This document shows, piece after piece, positions 1-7,257 of a DNA stretch of 25,921 bases. Under the pieces are notes generated by a model. The model saw only the letters and a program-made list of their open reading frames with translations, was not told where the DNA came from and did no database searches. The first letter of the stretch is position 1, and every line of letters starts with the position of its first letter. Made by a program: the position numbers and the translations under genes. Source of the DNA: Ignavibacteriales bacterium (lineage in GTDB: Bacteria > Bacteroidota > Ignavibacteria > Ignavibacteriales > Melioribacteraceae). The DNA is taken from contig QYQI01000134.1 in the NCBI GenBank assembly GCA_007280825.1, forward strand, positions 1 through 25,921, written 5' to 3'.

Positions 1-246
1 GATAAATTGTTGTATAGAAAAGTCAATCAAACGGTCACTACTGCTTCGGTGGTTACAAGATTTTATATGCAGTACTATGATTCTCTACTGAACAAACTTT
101 CATATGCATCGCTGACGAATGCAGCCACACGGGCGAATATTCGAACTATACGCGTTCTGGTAAAAAGCGAATTAGCAGATTCCGTCAGCGCTAATTACAG
201 TCCTGTTGAATGGAGAAAAGAATATAGACCAAGGAATTTACATTAA
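1..246 (+). CDS. C-terminal fragment of a probable minor pseudopilin (PilW/GspJ-like)
   Basis: The reading frame is open from the first base of the window to a TAA at 244-246, so only the last 81 codons of a longer gene are present; a TTG at base 7 is probably internal. The fragment is polar and has no membrane segment. It holds a strand-like stretch RTIRVLVKSEL followed by a basic tail ending WRKEYRPRNLH, which resembles the C-terminal end of minor pilins and pseudopilins. It lies 9 bases before a gene for an N-terminally anchored surface protein, which fits a pilus or type II secretion gene cluster continuing to the left. The family call is inference from general appearance and context; the diagnostic N-terminal prepilin motif lies outside the window. 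Confidence 0.4.
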   Translation, partial: DKLLYRKVNQTVTTASVVTRFYMQYYDSLLNKLSYASLTNAATRANIRTIRVLVKSELADSVSANYSPVEWRKEYRPRNLH

Positions 247-255
247 GAGGTTAAA

Positions 256-1377
256 ATGGGAAAAACAATTTTAATATATGTCTTGGGTACTCTCTCAATT
301 TTTGTAATAATTAATATGAATTTGAGCGGGACTATTCTGGACCAATCAAAATCTGCATATGGGTACTATGCAGAAGTTCAAGTGCGCGATATCGGCAACA
401 CAATGATAGAAATGTTGACGTCTCAACTTGCTGACAGCGCTTCATACCGAGTTACTTCACCGGCAAATAAATCCTTTTTTGGTGGACAGGTTACTTACAC
501 GGTAAAAGATACAGTAGTCGCACCGGATTCTATGGTAAAAATAAACGTGTCGGCAACATATTTTGACCAGACAAAAAATATGTTTTCACTATTGATGAAA
601 CCCGGAAGCGGAGGATCGGTACCGCCGGCGGCATTAAGCTACGCCGTTTATTCAAATGGTGATCTTCAACTTTCCGGCAATGCTGAAATCCAAGCTGAAA
701 ACCATGCATGGAATGCAAACGTTCATACAAACGGAAATATGCAATTAAATGGTAATCCTGAGATAGACGGTTTTGTAACCTATACGAATAGCTTATCTCA
801 AAGTGGTCATCCTCAAATACAACCGAATCAAAATCCAAATAATTTACCTGTTACAAGTCAAGTTTCTCCTGTTACAGTTCCATCCTTTAATCCTGATAAC
901 TATCAAGGAATCGCTACTCAAACTTATGCTGGCAACTTCAATAAAAGCAGCGGAACTGTTACGCTCGGGACAGCACAGAATCCGGCAATAATTTATGTAG
1001 GCGGAAATTTAGATTGGTCTGGTAATGTGACTGTTACTGGATATGGTATAATAGTTGTAAAAGGTAATGCACAAATGAGTGGAAACGTAACATTCCAAAC
1101 ACAAAATCCGAACAAAAGTACATTTGCGCTTTACACAGTTGGAAATATTCAGATGAGCGGGAACAGCGACATGTACGGTCAATATCTATCGCTTGCAAAT
1201 ATACAGATAAGCGGTAATGGTGAACTTAAGGGAAGTCTTTCGGCAGGAGGTCAGGTTCAGTTGAGCGGAAACGGAGAAGTTGAATATATTCCAGCGAATA
1301 CAGCATTAACAGCACCGATCTTTGGAAGCGGTCAGCAATCAGCACGTCCCTACAAAGCGAAATTTTATTATGAATAA
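256..1377 (+). CDS. Membrane-anchored surface protein with SGN-type repeats (PilX/pilus-associated-like)
   Basis: 373 residues. Residues about 4-23 form one hydrophobic helix, followed by a region like the N-terminal part of pilus-assembly PilX-type proteins. From about residue 130 the protein is low in charge and rich in Asn, Gly, Gln and Ser. It carries repeated turns centred on SGN or near variants at about residues 140, 165 (NGN), 183 (SGH), 255, 275, 301, 319 and 337, each flanked by alternating hydrophobic residues. This suggests a beta-solenoid. No Cys is present. The start is supported by GAGG at 247-250. The gene follows the pseudopilin-like fragment by 9 bases and probably shares its operon. 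A role as an extracellular pilus-associated or adhesive component is inference; repeats of this kind also occur in bactofilin-like proteins. Confidence 0.55.
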   Translation: MGKTILIYVLGTLSIFVIINMNLSGTILDQSKSAYGYYAEVQVRDIGNTMIEMLTSQLADSASYRVTSPANKSFFGGQVTYTVKDTVVAPDSMVKINVSATYFDQTKNMFSLLMKPGSGGSVPPAALSYAVYSNGDLQLSGNAEIQAENHAWNANVHTNGNMQLNGNPEIDGFVTYTNSLSQSGHPQIQPNQNPNNLPVTSQVSPVTVPSFNPDNYQGIATQTYAGNFNKSSGTVTLGTAQNPAIIYVGGNLDWSGNVTVTGYGIIVVKGNAQMSGNVTFQTQNPNKSTFALYTVGNIQMSGNSDMYGQYLSLANIQISGNGELKGSLSAGGQVQLSGNGEVEYIPANTALTAPIFGSGQQSARPYKAKFYYE

Positions 1378-1495
1378 GATTTTTCTTTATGATTCAAGAA
1401 AATTCGATTGCGAGATATTGAATTGACTTTATTACAAAGTTAACGTGATACAGGTAATTTTGAAGTAGCAATATAAAAGCACAATATCTATTTGA

Positions 1496-1553
1496 CCTCA
1501 CCCGACCCTTCGGGCCACCCTCTCCTTGTTAAGGAGAGGGGTAGGGGGTGAGG
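1496..1553. repeat. Palindromic intergenic repeat (nested hairpin)
   Basis: An outer pair CCTCACCC (1496-1503) and GGGTGAGG (1546-1553) encloses an inner perfect 10-bp stem CCCTCTCCTT (1518-1527) / AAGGAGAGGG (1531-1540) with a GTT loop. It is much more GC-rich than its surroundings. This is the look of a dispersed REP/MITE-type element; copy number in the genome cannot be judged from this window. Confidence 0.6.
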
Positions 1554-1561
1554 ATAAATTT

Positions 1562-1594
1562 AAGGGAAGGAGAATAAATCTCTTTCCCTTTTTT
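1562..1594. terminator. Intrinsic terminator between convergent genes
   Basis: A 12-bp stem (1562-1573 with 1579-1590, one G-T wobble) closes a five-base loop ATAAA and is followed by T residues to 1594. It lies between the plus-strand repeat protein and the minus-strand thioredoxin-like gene and suits the plus-strand gene best. On the other strand the stem is followed by a mixed A/T run, so it may act both ways. Confidence 0.65.
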
Positions 1595-1603
1595 ATGAGT
1601 ATA

Positions 1604-2170
1604 TCAATGACTTACTGCTGTCGGTTTCGGAGCATTCTTCTTTAGATAATCGATTATCATTGCTAATTTTTCATCACTTAAATTTTTTGCAGATACTTTT
1701 AGTAATTTCCCAAATGCTTCGATCTCTTCAGCGCTTCCTGGATAACCGATGTTTGGATTTTGTGTAGGCATAACGTTGGAGTCCGCAAGTTTTTTCCCGC
1801 TTGCATCAAGAAAAGCATAGAACGGTAATCCGGATTTTTCTCCGCCGAGATTTTTCATTAATTCATTACCACCCGGATTTTCTAATTCTTTTATTTTATC
1901 GCCATGTTCTTGTACATCTAAATGAGTAATGACATAATTATCTTCAAATATTTTTTTTAGTTCATCACTCTGCATTACTTTATCCAATCTCTTACACCAG
2001 CTACACCACGATGCATGAAAGATTAGAAAAACATTTTTTTTAGATTCCTTTGCTTTTTGATAAGAAGTTTTTAGAATACTATTGGCTGCCTGAGGTTTTG
2101 TATCTTGTCCCAATAAAAGTGTAATAGTAAATAAAGAAACAAACAGAGTTAATATTAATTTTTTGTACAT
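1604..2170 (-). CDS. Periplasmic thioredoxin-like protein with CSWC active site
   Basis: 188 residues from the chosen start. Residues 1-22 are a signal peptide ending LLLGQ, so the protein acts in the periplasm. A thioredoxin fold follows, with WCSWCK (active-site cysteines 56 and 59) and the cis-proline strand GLPFYAF around residue 116. It belongs to the broad group of single-domain thiol-disulfide proteins of the Thioredoxin_7 kind, which reduce or isomerise disulfides or serve thiol chemistry such as cytochrome c maturation. The frame is open 14 codons further upstream, but the ATG at 2170 has AGGAG eight bases before it and begins the signal peptide. It stands alone, convergent with the surface-protein gene. 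The exact substrate cannot be told. Confidence 0.8.
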   Translation of the reverse strand: MYKKLILTLFVSLFTITLLLGQDTKPQAANSILKTSYQKAKESKKNVFLIFHASWCSWCKRLDKVMQSDELKKIFEDNYVITHLDVQEHGDKIKELENPGGNELMKNLGGEKSGLPFYAFLDASGKKLADSNVMPTQNPNIGYPGSAEEIEAFGKLLKVSAKNLSDEKLAMIIDYLKKNAPKPTAVSH

Positions 2171-2255
2171 GGGATAATCTCCTGAATACATTGTAAAATA
2201 TTTGCTGATCAAATATACAAATACATATTAGCGGCAAAAAGAAAAATTAAGTTTG

Positions 2256-2353
2256 TCAATACGAAGATTCCGAAAGGCCGTGAGGCAAATAATCTCTTTG
2301 TCCAAACAAAAAATAAGATTGCTTCTCCCGACTGCGTCGGGATCGCAATGACA
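2256..2353. repeat. Palindromic intergenic repeat pair
   Basis: The right part contains a nested hairpin: ATTGC (2318-2322) pairs with GCAAT (2345-2349) and CCCGAC (2327-2332) with GTCGGG (2336-2341). Read on the minus strand it starts GTCATTGCGA and ends AGCAATCT, a form recognisable as a common bacterial dispersed palindrome. The left part (from 2256) has a diverged related arm ending AATCTC. It lies in the gap between the divergent thioredoxin-like and methyltransferase genes. Confidence 0.5.
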
Positions 2354-2440
2354 ATACTAAGGAATATTTATTTTGAATTTAATTCGGTAATTTTGAATTA
2401 GAACTGATAATAATTACGCATTAACAAATGGATAAGTCCT

Positions 2441-3655
2441 ATGTATGAGTATCAGAAGGATAATGTTTTTTTTGCTCAAGTACCCGGAATGATGGAATCA
2501 CTTTGCGAAGAGGAACTGATTGAACTTGGTGCAAAGAATACTAAAGTTGCTTACAGAGGTGTCTATTTTGAAGCAGATCAGGTTTCATTATATAAAATAA
2601 ATTATACATCTAGATTAATCTCGAGAGTTCTTGCACCGCTAATTACATTTCACTGTCCCAATACAAATACACTTATCAAAACTGCGGAAAAAATAAAGTG
2701 GGAAGAGATCTTTACTGTTGAAAAAACTTTTGCGATTACTGCTTCGGTTGCCAAAAGTCAAATAACTAATTCATTATACGCCTCTCAGTGTTTAAAAGAC
2801 GGCATCGTTGATTATTTCAGAAAGGTGAGTAACGGAGTTCGTCCCGATGTGAATACAACAAATCCGGATGTACGGATTAATCTTCATATCGAAAAAGATG
2901 AAGCTGTTATTAGTTTAGACACATCGGGTGAATCGCTTCATAAAAGAGGGTACAGATTATTGGCGGGAGAAGCACCAATGCAGGAAACACTTGCCGCAGC
3001 AATTATCCGCATTAGTAAATGGGATGGGCAAAATCCTTTGTGGGATTGCATGTGCGGATCGGGAACAATTATTTGTGAAGCGTTAATGCATCACTGCAGA
3101 ATACCCGCTCAGAAATTGAGAACAAACTTCGGATTTTTTTATATGCCGGATTTCGATAAACAGATTTGGGAAAAGATAAAAGATGAATCTGATCAGAAAA
3201 TTCGTCCGTTGCCAAAAGGGTTGATCAGCGGAAGCGACAAGTCTCAAAGAATAATTGATGTAGCAAAAGAAAATCTATCCCGGCTTCCGTTTACCGACGC
3301 TGTAGATCTATCATGTCATCCATTTCAACATGTTAAACAATTTGAAAACGGAACACTAATAACAAATCCTCCTTACGGTATCCGCATGGGTGAATTTGAG
3401 GAAGTGAAAAAGCTTTATACTGAGCTTGGAGATTTTATTAAACAAAAATGTAAAGGAACAACTGCGTTTATTTATACAGGCGATCCGGTACTTAGAAAAT
3501 CTATAGGATTGAAAACATCGAAAAGAGTTCCACTAGTTAACGGAAAACTTGAAGGAGTACTGGTTCAAATTGACAGCTATGAAGGAAGTAAAAAGAAATA
3601 TTATGCTGTATATAAAGCTGAGGAAGAATTATTGAAGAAGAAAACCGAAGACTAA
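2441..3655 (+). CDS. rlmL: THUMP-domain rRNA (guanine-N2)-methyltransferase, RlmL/YpsC family
   Basis: 404 residues. The N-terminal portion (about 1-160) matches the ferredoxin-like plus THUMP RNA-binding layout of this family. A Rossmann-type SAM-dependent methyltransferase domain follows, with the SAM-binding loop DCMCGSGTI at 202-210 and the catalytic NPPYG at 309-313, the signature for methylating an exocyclic amino group of guanine. By family, the target is 23S rRNA guanine 2445 (E. coli numbering). The length fits the stand-alone form; the second methyltransferase half (RlmK) fused in E. coli RlmL is absent. No clear Shine-Dalgarno precedes the ATG, but the protein begins where the family normally begins. 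It is transcribed alone, about 140 bases before the redox cluster. The family call is firm; the exact target base is inferred. Confidence 0.85.
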   Translation: MYEYQKDNVFFAQVPGMMESLCEEELIELGAKNTKVAYRGVYFEADQVSLYKINYTSRLISRVLAPLITFHCPNTNTLIKTAEKIKWEEIFTVEKTFAITASVAKSQITNSLYASQCLKDGIVDYFRKVSNGVRPDVNTTNPDVRINLHIEKDEAVISLDTSGESLHKRGYRLLAGEAPMQETLAAAIIRISKWDGQNPLWDCMCGSGTIICEALMHHCRIPAQKLRTNFGFFYMPDFDKQIWEKIKDESDQKIRPLPKGLISGSDKSQRIIDVAKENLSRLPFTDAVDLSCHPFQHVKQFENGTLITNPPYGIRMGEFEEVKKLYTELGDFIKQKCKGTTAFIYTGDPVLRKSIGLKTSKRVPLVNGKLEGVLVQIDSYEGSKKKYYAVYKAEEELLKKKTED

Positions 3656-3797
3656 TAAAAATATATTTTATTAAAAAATTATTATTGGTAATACAACTCA
3701 ATATGGAACTAATAGAATATGAAAATGGTTATAGATAGAAAACTGGAAAGGACTTAAATGAATAATTAATACAATGGTATAAAAGAGGAACCTAATT

Positions 3798-4577
3798 ATG
3801 AATAATCCAGTTATAAGTAAAAGCAATCTATTTGATTTTTTCCAGAAGAGTGATTGTTATGCAAAATATTTTTTTGCAATCATATTTCTATCATTATTAA
3901 GTTTTCCCATTCTAAAAGCGCAAGATTTAACAAAAAATTCTAACAAATTACTAATACCTTCCACATCCGTATTCTCAAATTCATTAAGTAGAGGTGAATC
4001 ACTAGCATTCGCAAATTCAGTATTTCCTGATACTACTGTTCAGATATTCAAACCAAAATTATTACCTGATAAAATGAGTTTTTTCGAAAGAGGATTGTGG
4101 GGAGAGAATGGATTGATGAGAGGAATTGGTCTTGCCTCACCGCTTACACCTGAAGTTAGGAAATACGAACTTGAAGTTCGCAGAACTATGTTAACAGCGC
4201 ATCAGATTGGTGGTTTTGCTACGCTCGGATTGATGTTGGCAACATGCTACTATGGCCAAAAAATTATAGACGGCGACTTTAATTATGAATCAACTAAAAA
4301 AAAATTAGTCTTTGCTACAATAACATCATACTCAATTACAGCTTTACTTTCAATTCTTTCGCCGCCGCCGCTTATTCGTCGTGATGAAACAAGTACAACT
4401 ACAATACACAAATTTCTCGCATGGTTTCATGTTGCGGGAATGATTGTTACTCCTATTCTGGGCTCATTAATTAATACTAACCGCGTGTTTAATATTGACA
4501 AGGCTCATTTTCATCAAGTTGCCGGTTATATCACCACAGCAATATTCGCTACAGCAATGATTGTAATAACATTCTAG
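3798..4577 (+). CDS. Four-helix membrane protein with b-heme-like histidines
   Basis: 259 residues. Residues 22-42 look like a signal peptide ending ILKAQ. A polar region of about 85 residues precedes four probable membrane helices at roughly 131-154, 168-192, 204-226 and 237-258. Histidines lie near the helix ends: H135 (helix 1), H204 and H211 (HKFLAWFH, helix 3), and H237 and H239 (HFHQ, helix 4). Four helices with paired histidines recall cytochrome b561-type diheme proteins, but I do not recognise a precise family, and heme binding is inference. AGAGG precedes the ATG. A YceI-family gene starts 13 bases downstream and a Rieske gene follows, so the three probably form one operon. This would be the membrane, possibly quinone-linked, partner of those two exported proteins. 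Confidence 0.5.
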   Translation: MNNPVISKSNLFDFFQKSDCYAKYFFAIIFLSLLSFPILKAQDLTKNSNKLLIPSTSVFSNSLSRGESLAFANSVFPDTTVQIFKPKLLPDKMSFFERGLWGENGLMRGIGLASPLTPEVRKYELEVRRTMLTAHQIGGFATLGLMLATCYYGQKIIDGDFNYESTKKKLVFATITSYSITALLSILSPPPLIRRDETSTTTIHKFLAWFHVAGMIVTPILGSLINTNRVFNIDKAHFHQVAGYITTAIFATAMIVITF

Positions 4578-4578
4578 T

Positions 4579-4583
4579 AGGAG
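4579..4583 (+). promoter_or_regulatory. Ribosome binding site that fixes a TTG start
   Basis: AGGAG lies seven bases before the TTG at 4591. The signal peptide of the YceI-family protein begins exactly there and no nearby in-frame ATG fits, so the TTG is the likely start. Confidence 0.65.
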
Positions 4584-4590
4584 AGATATT

Positions 4591-5142
4591 TTGAAAGCCA
4601 AAATAAATGTTGTTTTAATATTACTCTTTTTTCAATTTTCAATTGTGCTTCCGCAATCCAAACAAATCGAGGCAGTAAAACAAGAATCTTCAATAACATA
4701 TCAACTTACCCATCTGCTACATGAAATTGAATCAACAAGTAAAGAAGCATACTGTAAAATTGATTTTGATCTTAGCAAAAAAGAGATCAAAAATGTTTTT
4801 GTTCAGGTAGATGTAACTACATTCAACAGTGGAAATTCAAATCGTGATTCTCATGCAATGGAAGTAATTGATGCGCTTTCTTTTCCTGATTCAAGATTTA
4901 CAAGTTCATCTATTACACAAAAGGGTGATAGCTTGAAAGTTTATGGCAAGCTTACTTTTCATGGAATTACTCAAGATATAGTAATCTCTGCTGCTACCAA
5001 ATGGACGAATAATAAATTAGTGGTTAATGGAAATTTTGATATTAGTTTAACTGCATTCAAAGTTGAGAGACCATCATTATTGTTTATTCCATGTAAAGAC
5101 ATTCTAAAATTTACTCTCGATCAAGTATTTAATCTGATGTAA
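4591..5142 (+). CDS. YceI-family periplasmic lipid-binding-like protein
   Basis: 183 residues beginning with TTG. Residues 1-22 are a signal peptide ending VLPQ. The rest is a YceI-type beta-barrel: RDSHAMEVIDALSFPD at 85-100, LTFHGIT at 121-127 and the closing strand ISLTAFKVERPSL at about 151-163 are family hallmarks. Known YceI proteins bind isoprenoid or other amphiphilic molecules in the periplasm and are often encoded beside cytochrome b561-type proteins. That association matches the gene just upstream (13-base gap) and the Rieske gene 49 bases downstream. The usual first-strand segment with an HS motif is changed here (HLLHEIEST at about 41-49). Function in this operon, perhaps carrying a quinone-like molecule, is inference. 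Confidence 0.8.
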   Translation: MKAKINVVLILLFFQFSIVLPQSKQIEAVKQESSITYQLTHLLHEIESTSKEAYCKIDFDLSKKEIKNVFVQVDVTTFNSGNSNRDSHAMEVIDALSFPDSRFTSSSITQKGDSLKVYGKLTFHGITQDIVISAATKWTNNKLVVNGNFDISLTAFKVERPSLLFIPCKDILKFTLDQVFNLM

Positions 5143-5191
5143 GAAGTAATCGTTTTTATATTTCTTTAATTGATAAAAAGGGAAAATATAT

Positions 5192-5608
5192 ATGGATAGA
5201 AAAGAATTTTTAGTAACACTTGGTAAAGGTGCAGCAGTTGCTGGATTAGCTTACTGTGTTGGCTGTGCAGCCAACGGTAATGATATTCCAACAGCACCAT
5301 CCAACGTAGATATAACACTTGATCTCAGTCAATCGGCTAATAGTGCCCTAAACAATGTAGGCGGTTCAATTGTGAATAATGGCATTATTATAGGTCGTAC
5401 TGGTACATCATCATTCGTAGCTGTTTCTTCCGCGTGTACACATCAGGGCACTACAATACAATTCCAGTTGAACAATAACAGGTTCTATTGCAATAACCAT
5501 GGATCAACTTATGCATTAGATGGAACTGTTACTTTAGGGCCGGCAGAACGGTCTCTTACAAAATATAATACAACTTTTAGCGGGAATAGTTTGAGGATTT
5601 ACAGCTAA
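5192..5608 (+). CDS. Exported Rieske [2Fe-2S] protein
   Basis: 138 residues. The N-terminus MDRKEFLVTLGKG is a Tat-like signal with RK in place of RR, followed by a short hydrophobic stretch and YCVGCAAN, where C25 could be a lipoprotein cysteine (the -3 position is unusual). The Rieske domain has both cluster-binding boxes, ACTHQG (C82, H84) and CNNHGS (C100, H103), then the typical GPAERSLTKY tail. Box 2 lacks the central Cys of the bc1-type CSCH form (N101-N102 instead) and box 1 has no disulfide Cys, so it resembles the disulfide-free ferredoxin-like or arsenite-oxidase-like Rieske group. AGGG precedes the ATG. It closes the redox cluster and is followed by a strong terminator. No cytochrome b of bc1 type is nearby. 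The protein probably passes electrons in the periplasm. Confidence 0.85.
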   Translation: MDRKEFLVTLGKGAAVAGLAYCVGCAANGNDIPTAPSNVDITLDLSQSANSALNNVGGSIVNNGIIIGRTGTSSFVAVSSACTHQGTTIQFQLNNNRFYCNNHGSTYALDGTVTLGPAERSLTKYNTTFSGNSLRIYS

Positions 5609-5631
5609 GATTTCTTCTGATATAAAACAAA

Positions 5632-5655
5632 AAAAGCCAACGTGAGTTGGCTTTT
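5632..5655. terminator. Bidirectional intrinsic terminator
   Basis: A perfect 10-bp stem AAAAGCCAAC / GTTGGCTTTT with loop GTGA. On the plus strand it is followed by TTTT and a further T-rich tract. On the minus strand it runs into a seven-T tract. It sits between the convergent ends of the Rieske cluster and the nuo operon and can serve both. Confidence 0.9.
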
Positions 5656-5682
5656 CTGTTTTTATTTTATTGGATAATAATT

Positions 5683-7191
5683 TTACATACCTAGAATTAC
5701 CAAACAACTCTTTGCCGCATCTACCAAAGGTGAAAAGTAAATTCCAAAAATTAAAATTGCTGCAACTAATACTGAAACAAGAATTGTATTTGGAAGCGAT
5801 GTGATAATAGCTTGAGTTTCCTTTTCAGGTTTGGTTAAGAACATATGTTTAAGAACGCGGATATAATAATAAAGGGAAACAACCGAATTCAATAAAGCTA
5901 TTACTGCAACGGCAATCATTTTTGCATCTACAAGCGCAATGAACAAATATAATTTACCGATAAATCCGGCAGTTGGCGGAAGTCCGGTTAACGAAACTAA
6001 AAATATTGCAAGCGATACACCAAGGAAAGGTGATGTAATTCCAAGACCGTTATAATCATGAATATCTTCCGACCCGATCTTGTTAGCAATCAACATCACA
6101 ACTAAAAATGCACCAAGGTTCATTATCAAATAAACTGAGAAGTAAATTAAGACTGCGAGCAGTCCTTGATTCGATAGAACTACTAAACCGAGAAGCAGAT
6201 ATCCCGCATGAGCGATGGAAGAGTAGGCGAGCATTCTCTTCATATTGTTTTGCCAGAGAGCAGAGAAATTACCAAGAGTCATTGAAAGTATTGAAATTGC
6301 AATGAGTAAAGTTTTCCAATCAAAGACATTGATCAATTGCCACATACCGTTTGCATCAGCATAAGAAACAAAAGTTGTTCTTATAAATCTTATAAGAAGT
6401 GCAAATCCCGCGGCTTTACTTGCAACAGATAAAAATGCAGTAATTGTTATCGGGGCACCTTCATAAACATCGGGTGTCCAAAAGTGAAATGGTGCAGAAG
6501 AAATTTTATATCCAATGCCCGCAAAAATTAAGAGACAGGCAAATGCGAGTGTAAAAAGATTGATATGCGGATTTTGGATGAGCGAATTAATTATATAAAG
6601 ATTTGTACTGCCGGTTAATCCATAAATTAAAGAAATACCGAAAAGCATCAACCCGGATGATATTGCACCGTATAATAAATATTTCAATGCGGCTTCGCTG
6701 TTTCTCTCTCTTAATTTTGTAAATCCGGAAAGCACATAAGATGAGAGCGACATTAATTCCATTGAAAGATAGATCAAGATAAGATCGGAAGCAGAAATCA
6801 TGAAGAACATTCCCAAAACCATTCCGAAGATCAAGGCATAATATTCGCCGATTCTATCTTTGATCTTAATAATTTCTTCGGAACCGAAAGAGAAGAAAAT
6901 AATAAAAACAGTTGCTACGACCACGATCATTTTAAAGAAAACACCGAACGGATCAACTGCAACCATGCCGTATGTATATAATGCAGGTTGGAATGCAAAT
7001 CCTTTTTCTCCGAACTGATTTAATACAAAGTAACCTGTGATTAAAATACCGGCGAGAGCTACGTAAGGGATAAATTTTTTGTCTTTATGAAAAATCAGAT
7101 CAGTAAGAACCAGCACAAGCAAAACAATAGCGAGAACAATTTCCGGTACTATTAAACTAAGTGAGTGATATAGATTTGTATTTGCCATCAT
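5683..7191 (-). CDS. nuoN: NADH-quinone oxidoreductase subunit N (proton-pumping membrane subunit)
   Basis: 502 residues, about 14 membrane helices, last gene of the nuo operon. It is one of three antiporter-like pump subunits of complex I. The pump residues are in place: the helix 5 glutamate in SMELMSLSSY (E145) and the helix 7 lysine in GIGYKISSAPFHFW (K229), followed by TPDVYEGAP and a further lysine in VASKAAGF (K259). Length and features are normal for NuoN. Two ATG codons lie side by side (7191 and 7188); no Shine-Dalgarno helps choose. The gap to nuoM is 66 bases and holds a perfect hairpin. The gene ends at the bidirectional terminator. Confidence 0.95.
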   Translation of the reverse strand: MMANTNLYHSLSLIVPEIVLAIVLLVLVLTDLIFHKDKKFIPYVALAGILITGYFVLNQFGEKGFAFQPALYTYGMVAVDPFGVFFKMIVVVATVFIIFFSFGSEEIIKIKDRIGEYYALIFGMVLGMFFMISASDLILIYLSMELMSLSSYVLSGFTKLRERNSEAALKYLLYGAISSGLMLFGISLIYGLTGSTNLYIINSLIQNPHINLFTLAFACLLIFAGIGYKISSAPFHFWTPDVYEGAPITITAFLSVASKAAGFALLIRFIRTTFVSYADANGMWQLINVFDWKTLLIAISILSMTLGNFSALWQNNMKRMLAYSSIAHAGYLLLGLVVLSNQGLLAVLIYFSVYLIMNLGAFLVVMLIANKIGSEDIHDYNGLGITSPFLGVSLAIFLVSLTGLPPTAGFIGKLYLFIALVDAKMIAVAVIALLNSVVSLYYYIRVLKHMFLTKPEKETQAIITSLPNTILVSVLVAAILIFGIYFSPLVDAAKSCLVILGM

Positions 7192-7217
7192 TAAAATAAA
7201 ATTCCGCTATTGGTGAA

Positions 7218-7251
7218 TTAATAGCTCCGTCTTAAAAGACGGAGCTATTAA
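7218..7251. repeat. Perfect inverted repeat between nuoM and nuoN
   Basis: Sixteen bases (7218-7233) pair perfectly with 7236-7251 around an AA centre; the core arms read AGCTCCGTCTT / AAGACGGAGCT. In the operon direction the T-run comes before the hairpin, not after it, so it does not look like an intrinsic terminator. It could be a dispersed palindrome or an RNA-processing or stabilising hairpin. Confidence 0.75.
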
Positions 7252-7257
7252 AAAATA

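Noticed and set aside
530..838. Minus-strand frame of 102 codons inside the repeat surface protein
   Set aside because: It lies fully opposite the plus-strand gene, lacks a ribosome site and shows no recognisable domain.
2171..2212. Fourteen-residue N-terminal extension of the thioredoxin-like protein
   Set aside because: The internal ATG at 2170 has AGGAG at the right distance and begins the signal peptide.
7218..7251. Terminator inside the nuo operon
   Set aside because: On the minus strand the T-run lies before the stem and none follows it, so an intrinsic terminator is unlikely.
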